64,000 nucleotides of DNA from Kiritimatiellia bacterium (lineage in GTDB: Bacteria; Verrucomicrobiota; Kiritimatiellia; CAIQIC01; JAGNIJ01), in the NCBI GenBank assembly GCA_018001225.1, contig JAGNIJ010000007.1, positions 1 through 64,000 on the forward strand, written 5' to 3'. The notes beneath the pieces are model-generated. The model did no database searches. It saw nothing but the letters and a program-made list of their open reading frames with translations, and was not told the DNA's origin. A program made the translations under genes and the position numbers. This document shows positions 62,416 to 64,000 of this stretch, one piece after another. Numbering within the stretch: position 1 is the stretch's first letter; each line of letters begins with the position of its first letter.

Positions 62416-62526
62416 GGACTGATTCATAAGGGATCGCCACCTGCGCCGGCCTCGAGGGCGAGGCCGCGCTACACGGACGCCACGGATGCGGGGCTCGGCG
62501 TAGCCCGCGACCGCCCCCGGTCGCGG
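62416..62526. repeat. Second copy of the MITE-like left half (family B palindrome)
   Basis: It starts ggactgattcataa like 58636 and lacks an internal stretch of about 45 bp. It then matches through ggcctcgagggcgaggcc (62448-62465) and gcgtagcccgcgaccgcccc to ggtcgcgg (62526). The right inverted end is absent. It sits between the exported-protein gene and a truncated pseudouridine synthase gene. Confidence 0.7.
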
Positions 62527-62604
62527 GCCGGCCATGATCAGTTGTTCGGTGGCGCGGCGGGAGCCGATCCCGCACTGGGCCAGGTACTTCTGGAGGCGAA
62601 TCAT
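62527..62604 (-). pseudogene. N-terminal stump of an RsuA/RluB-type pseudouridine synthase
   Basis: From ATG 62604 the frame reads MIRLQKYLAQCGIGSRRATE and on to LIMAG, the classic start of the S4 domain of RsuA/RluB enzymes. Exactly there it runs into the dispersed repeat, and the rest of the gene (about 220 residues) is gone. The ATG overlaps the stop codon of the FAD subunit gene, so the gene was part of that operon before truncation. Confidence 0.78.
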
Positions 62605-63455
62605 GCTTCGAGCAGGGCGCGGACGAGCCGGCCGGACACCCACTTCCGGTACGCGGCCGTGGAGCGGATGTCGTCAATCGGCCGGACCTCTTCGGACGCG
62701 CGGCGCTCGACCTCTTCAAGCAAGGCGGCATCCAACGTCCGGCCGGCGACCCACGCCTCGAGTTGGGGCAGGCGAACCGGCACGGGCGCCACGCTGCCCA
62801 GCGCGACGGCCAACGACACGACCGATCCATTCTGCATATCGACGCGGCAGGCGCCCATCACTTTGGAGATCGCCTGCGCGGCGCGCGTGCCGATCTTGTG
62901 GAACGTTTCCCGGGCGCCCGCCGGCAGGGCCGGGAGCGTGAAGGATACGATCAACTCGTCCGGCCGAAGATCGAGCTGGCGGTAACCGAGGAACAGTTTC
63001 GTGAGCGGAACTTCCCGCCGGCCCGACGCGGAGGCCACGGTGGCCGAGCCGCCGGTGATCAGCAGGGCGGGGGCGAGGTCGCCGGCCGGGCTGGCGTTGG
63101 CGACGTTGCCCGCGATGGTCCCGCGGTTCTGGATCTGGCGGCCGCCGACGGTCGCCGCGGCGGCCGCGAGCGCCGGGAGCTTGCCGCGGACAAGGGGCGA
63201 CGATCGCAACTCGGTGTGCGTCGTCAGCGCGCCGATCTCGATGCCGCGCGGAGTTTCCCGGATGCCCTTGAGCTCCTTCAAGCCCCAGAGGCTGACCGCG
63301 CGCTCGGGGATGGCCGCGACCCCGGATTCCCACTGGACCATCAGGTCCGTGCCGCCCGCCAGCGGCCGGCCGCGCGTCTTCTCGTCCGCCTGCCACGCCA
63401 ACGCCTCGGCCAGGCTGCCGGGGAACCGGATTTCGATGTCTTCCACCGTTCTCAT
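62601..63455 (-). CDS. FAD-binding subunit of a molybdenum hydroxylase (CoxM/XdhB type)
   Basis: 284 residues. The FAD-binding PCMH fold has RPLAGGTDLMVQWESG, IGALTTHTELRSSPLV, VGGRQIQNRGTIAGNVANAS with PAGDLAPALL, and ETFHKIGTRAAQAISKV near the C-terminus. It would pass electrons from the 2Fe-2S subunit to FAD and an acceptor. ATG 63455 overlaps the iron-sulfur gene stop by 4 nt. The molybdopterin subunit is not in the window and may lie beyond the right edge. The substrate (xanthine, CO, aldehyde or other) cannot be told. Confidence 0.92.
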   Translation of the reverse strand: MRTVEDIEIRFPGSLAEALAWQADEKTRGRPLAGGTDLMVQWESGVAAIPERAVSLWGLKELKGIRETPRGIEIGALTTHTELRSSPLVRGKLPALAAAAATVGGRQIQNRGTIAGNVANASPAGDLAPALLITGGSATVASASGRREVPLTKLFLGYRQLDLRPDELIVSFTLPALPAGARETFHKIGTRAAQAISKVMGACRVDMQNGSVVSLAVALGSVAPVPVRLPQLEAWVAGRTLDAALLEEVERRASEEVRPIDDIRSTAAYRKWVSGRLVRALLEA

Positions 63456-63931
63456 TTTTCGGGCCACCGGTCGGCGGCCTGCTTGACCGCCTCGATAATT
63501 TTTTCGTAACCCGTGCAGCGGCAAATATTACCGGCGTGCGCCTCGCGGATCGCCGCGTCGTCCGGCGCGCGCGTCTTCGAGAGCAGCGCGAACGAGGACA
63601 TGATCATGCCCGGGATGCAGAACCCGCACTGCGCCGCGCCGCGCTCGATGTACGCCTCCTGGAGGATGCGCCCGCCCTCGGTCTTCTCCAGGCCTTCCAC
63701 GGTCATGATCTCGGCGCCGTCGGGGACCTGGCCCGCGGCGACCAGGCAGGAGGTCACAGGCTCGCCGTTCAGCAGGACCGTGCAGGCCCCGCACTCGCCC
63801 TCGCCGCAGCCTTCCTTGGTGCCCTTCAGTCCCAAATCATTCCGGAGCGCGTCGAGCAGCCGCCGCCCGGGCGGGAGTTCCACCGTCCATCGCTCGCCGT
63901 TCACGATCCACGTTCTCTTGACGGTGTTCAT
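63452..63931 (-). CDS. 2Fe-2S subunit of a molybdenum hydroxylase (CoxS/XdhC type)
   Basis: 159 residues, the usual size. GCGEGECGACTVLLNG and the following TSCLV give the plant-ferredoxin-type cluster CX4CX2CXnC. QCGFCIPGMIMSS and GNICRCTGYEKIIEAV give the second cluster. Both 2Fe-2S centres are therefore complete. It starts the visible part of the operon, followed by the FAD subunit with an ATGA overlap. The 69 bp to the right edge contain a family A repeat and no gene. Confidence 0.94.
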   Translation of the reverse strand: MNTVKRTWIVNGERWTVELPPGRRLLDALRNDLGLKGTKEGCGEGECGACTVLLNGEPVTSCLVAAGQVPDGAEIMTVEGLEKTEGGRILQEAYIERGAAQCGFCIPGMIMSSFALLSKTRAPDDAAIREAHAGNICRCTGYEKIIEAVKQAADRWPEK

Positions 63932-63960
63932 AAAATCAGGTCATCACGATGGTGCGAGGG

Positions 63961-63985
63961 GGCGTCGCGGGAGCTCCGCCCTCCA
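63961..63985. repeat. Family A repeat at the right edge
   Basis: Identical over 25 nt to 34443-34467 (ggcgtcgcgggagctccgcc and 5 nt more), almost 30 kb away. It may continue past the window. Confidence 0.65.
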
Positions 63986-64000
63986 GAAGAAGGCCTGGAA

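Overview
The window is GC-rich bacterial chromosome with densely packed genes and many 4-bp ATGA overlaps. Gene content suggests a member of the PVC group, most likely a Verrucomicrobiota/Kiritimatiellota-like organism. The pointers are an exosortase with two TIGR03790 proteins, large secreted hydrolases sharing a C-terminal module, a DUF2723-TPR membrane protein and DUF1573 proteins. This is inference from families; there is no rRNA to confirm it. No phage, transposase or CRISPR array is seen.

Layout. 1-14.9 kb is an exopolysaccharide/exosortase region: a minus-strand acylation operon (GT4, MBOAT, SGNH-like), two TIGR03790 proteins, then a plus-strand run of radical SAM, GT4, radical SAM, polyprenyl sugar transferase, exosortase and EpsI. 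15-19.4 kb holds a DUF2723-TPR protein, an alkaline-phosphatase-superfamily metalloenzyme and a small exported protein. 19.5-20.06 kb holds a tRNA-Ser followed by a 137-bp tandem array that repeats the last 19 nt of the tRNA, in the manner of the E. coli tyrT locus. 20.1-31.7 kb is a polysaccharide-degradation locus: a RIFT-barrel exo-lyase-like protein diverging from a LacI-GH31-GH66 operon, with an operator palindrome between them.

31.7-37.4 kb holds RNA modification and sulfur genes (rsmE, larE, mnmA), a cystathionine gamma-lyase/synthase behind a probable cystathionine beta-synthase scar, metY and a CAU tRNA. 37.4-45.4 kb holds a glutaminyl-cyclase-like lipoprotein and a direct tandem duplication (about 2.6-2.7 kb per copy) of an SGNH-DUF1573-rhodanese operon facing a Ser/Thr kinase. 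The duplication joint broke one kinase and one rhodanese copy. 45.4-64 kb is mainly housekeeping: pcnB, cvpA, dnaG, smc, glycerate kinase, a sigma factor, a MurU-AmgK-like fusion, purM, purH, and the FAD and 2Fe-2S subunits of a molybdenum hydroxylase. Intergenic palindromic repeats and one MITE-like element are scattered here. One repeat copy abuts a 26-codon stump of a pseudouridine synthase.

How it fits together. The left third makes and exports a surface polysaccharide and probably anchors proteins to it. The middle degrades external alpha-glucan and another polysaccharide under LacI control. The duplicated kinase locus is the least explained part. Promoter calls are by-eye matches to sigma-70 consensus. 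Several lie so close to start codons that leaders would be very short.
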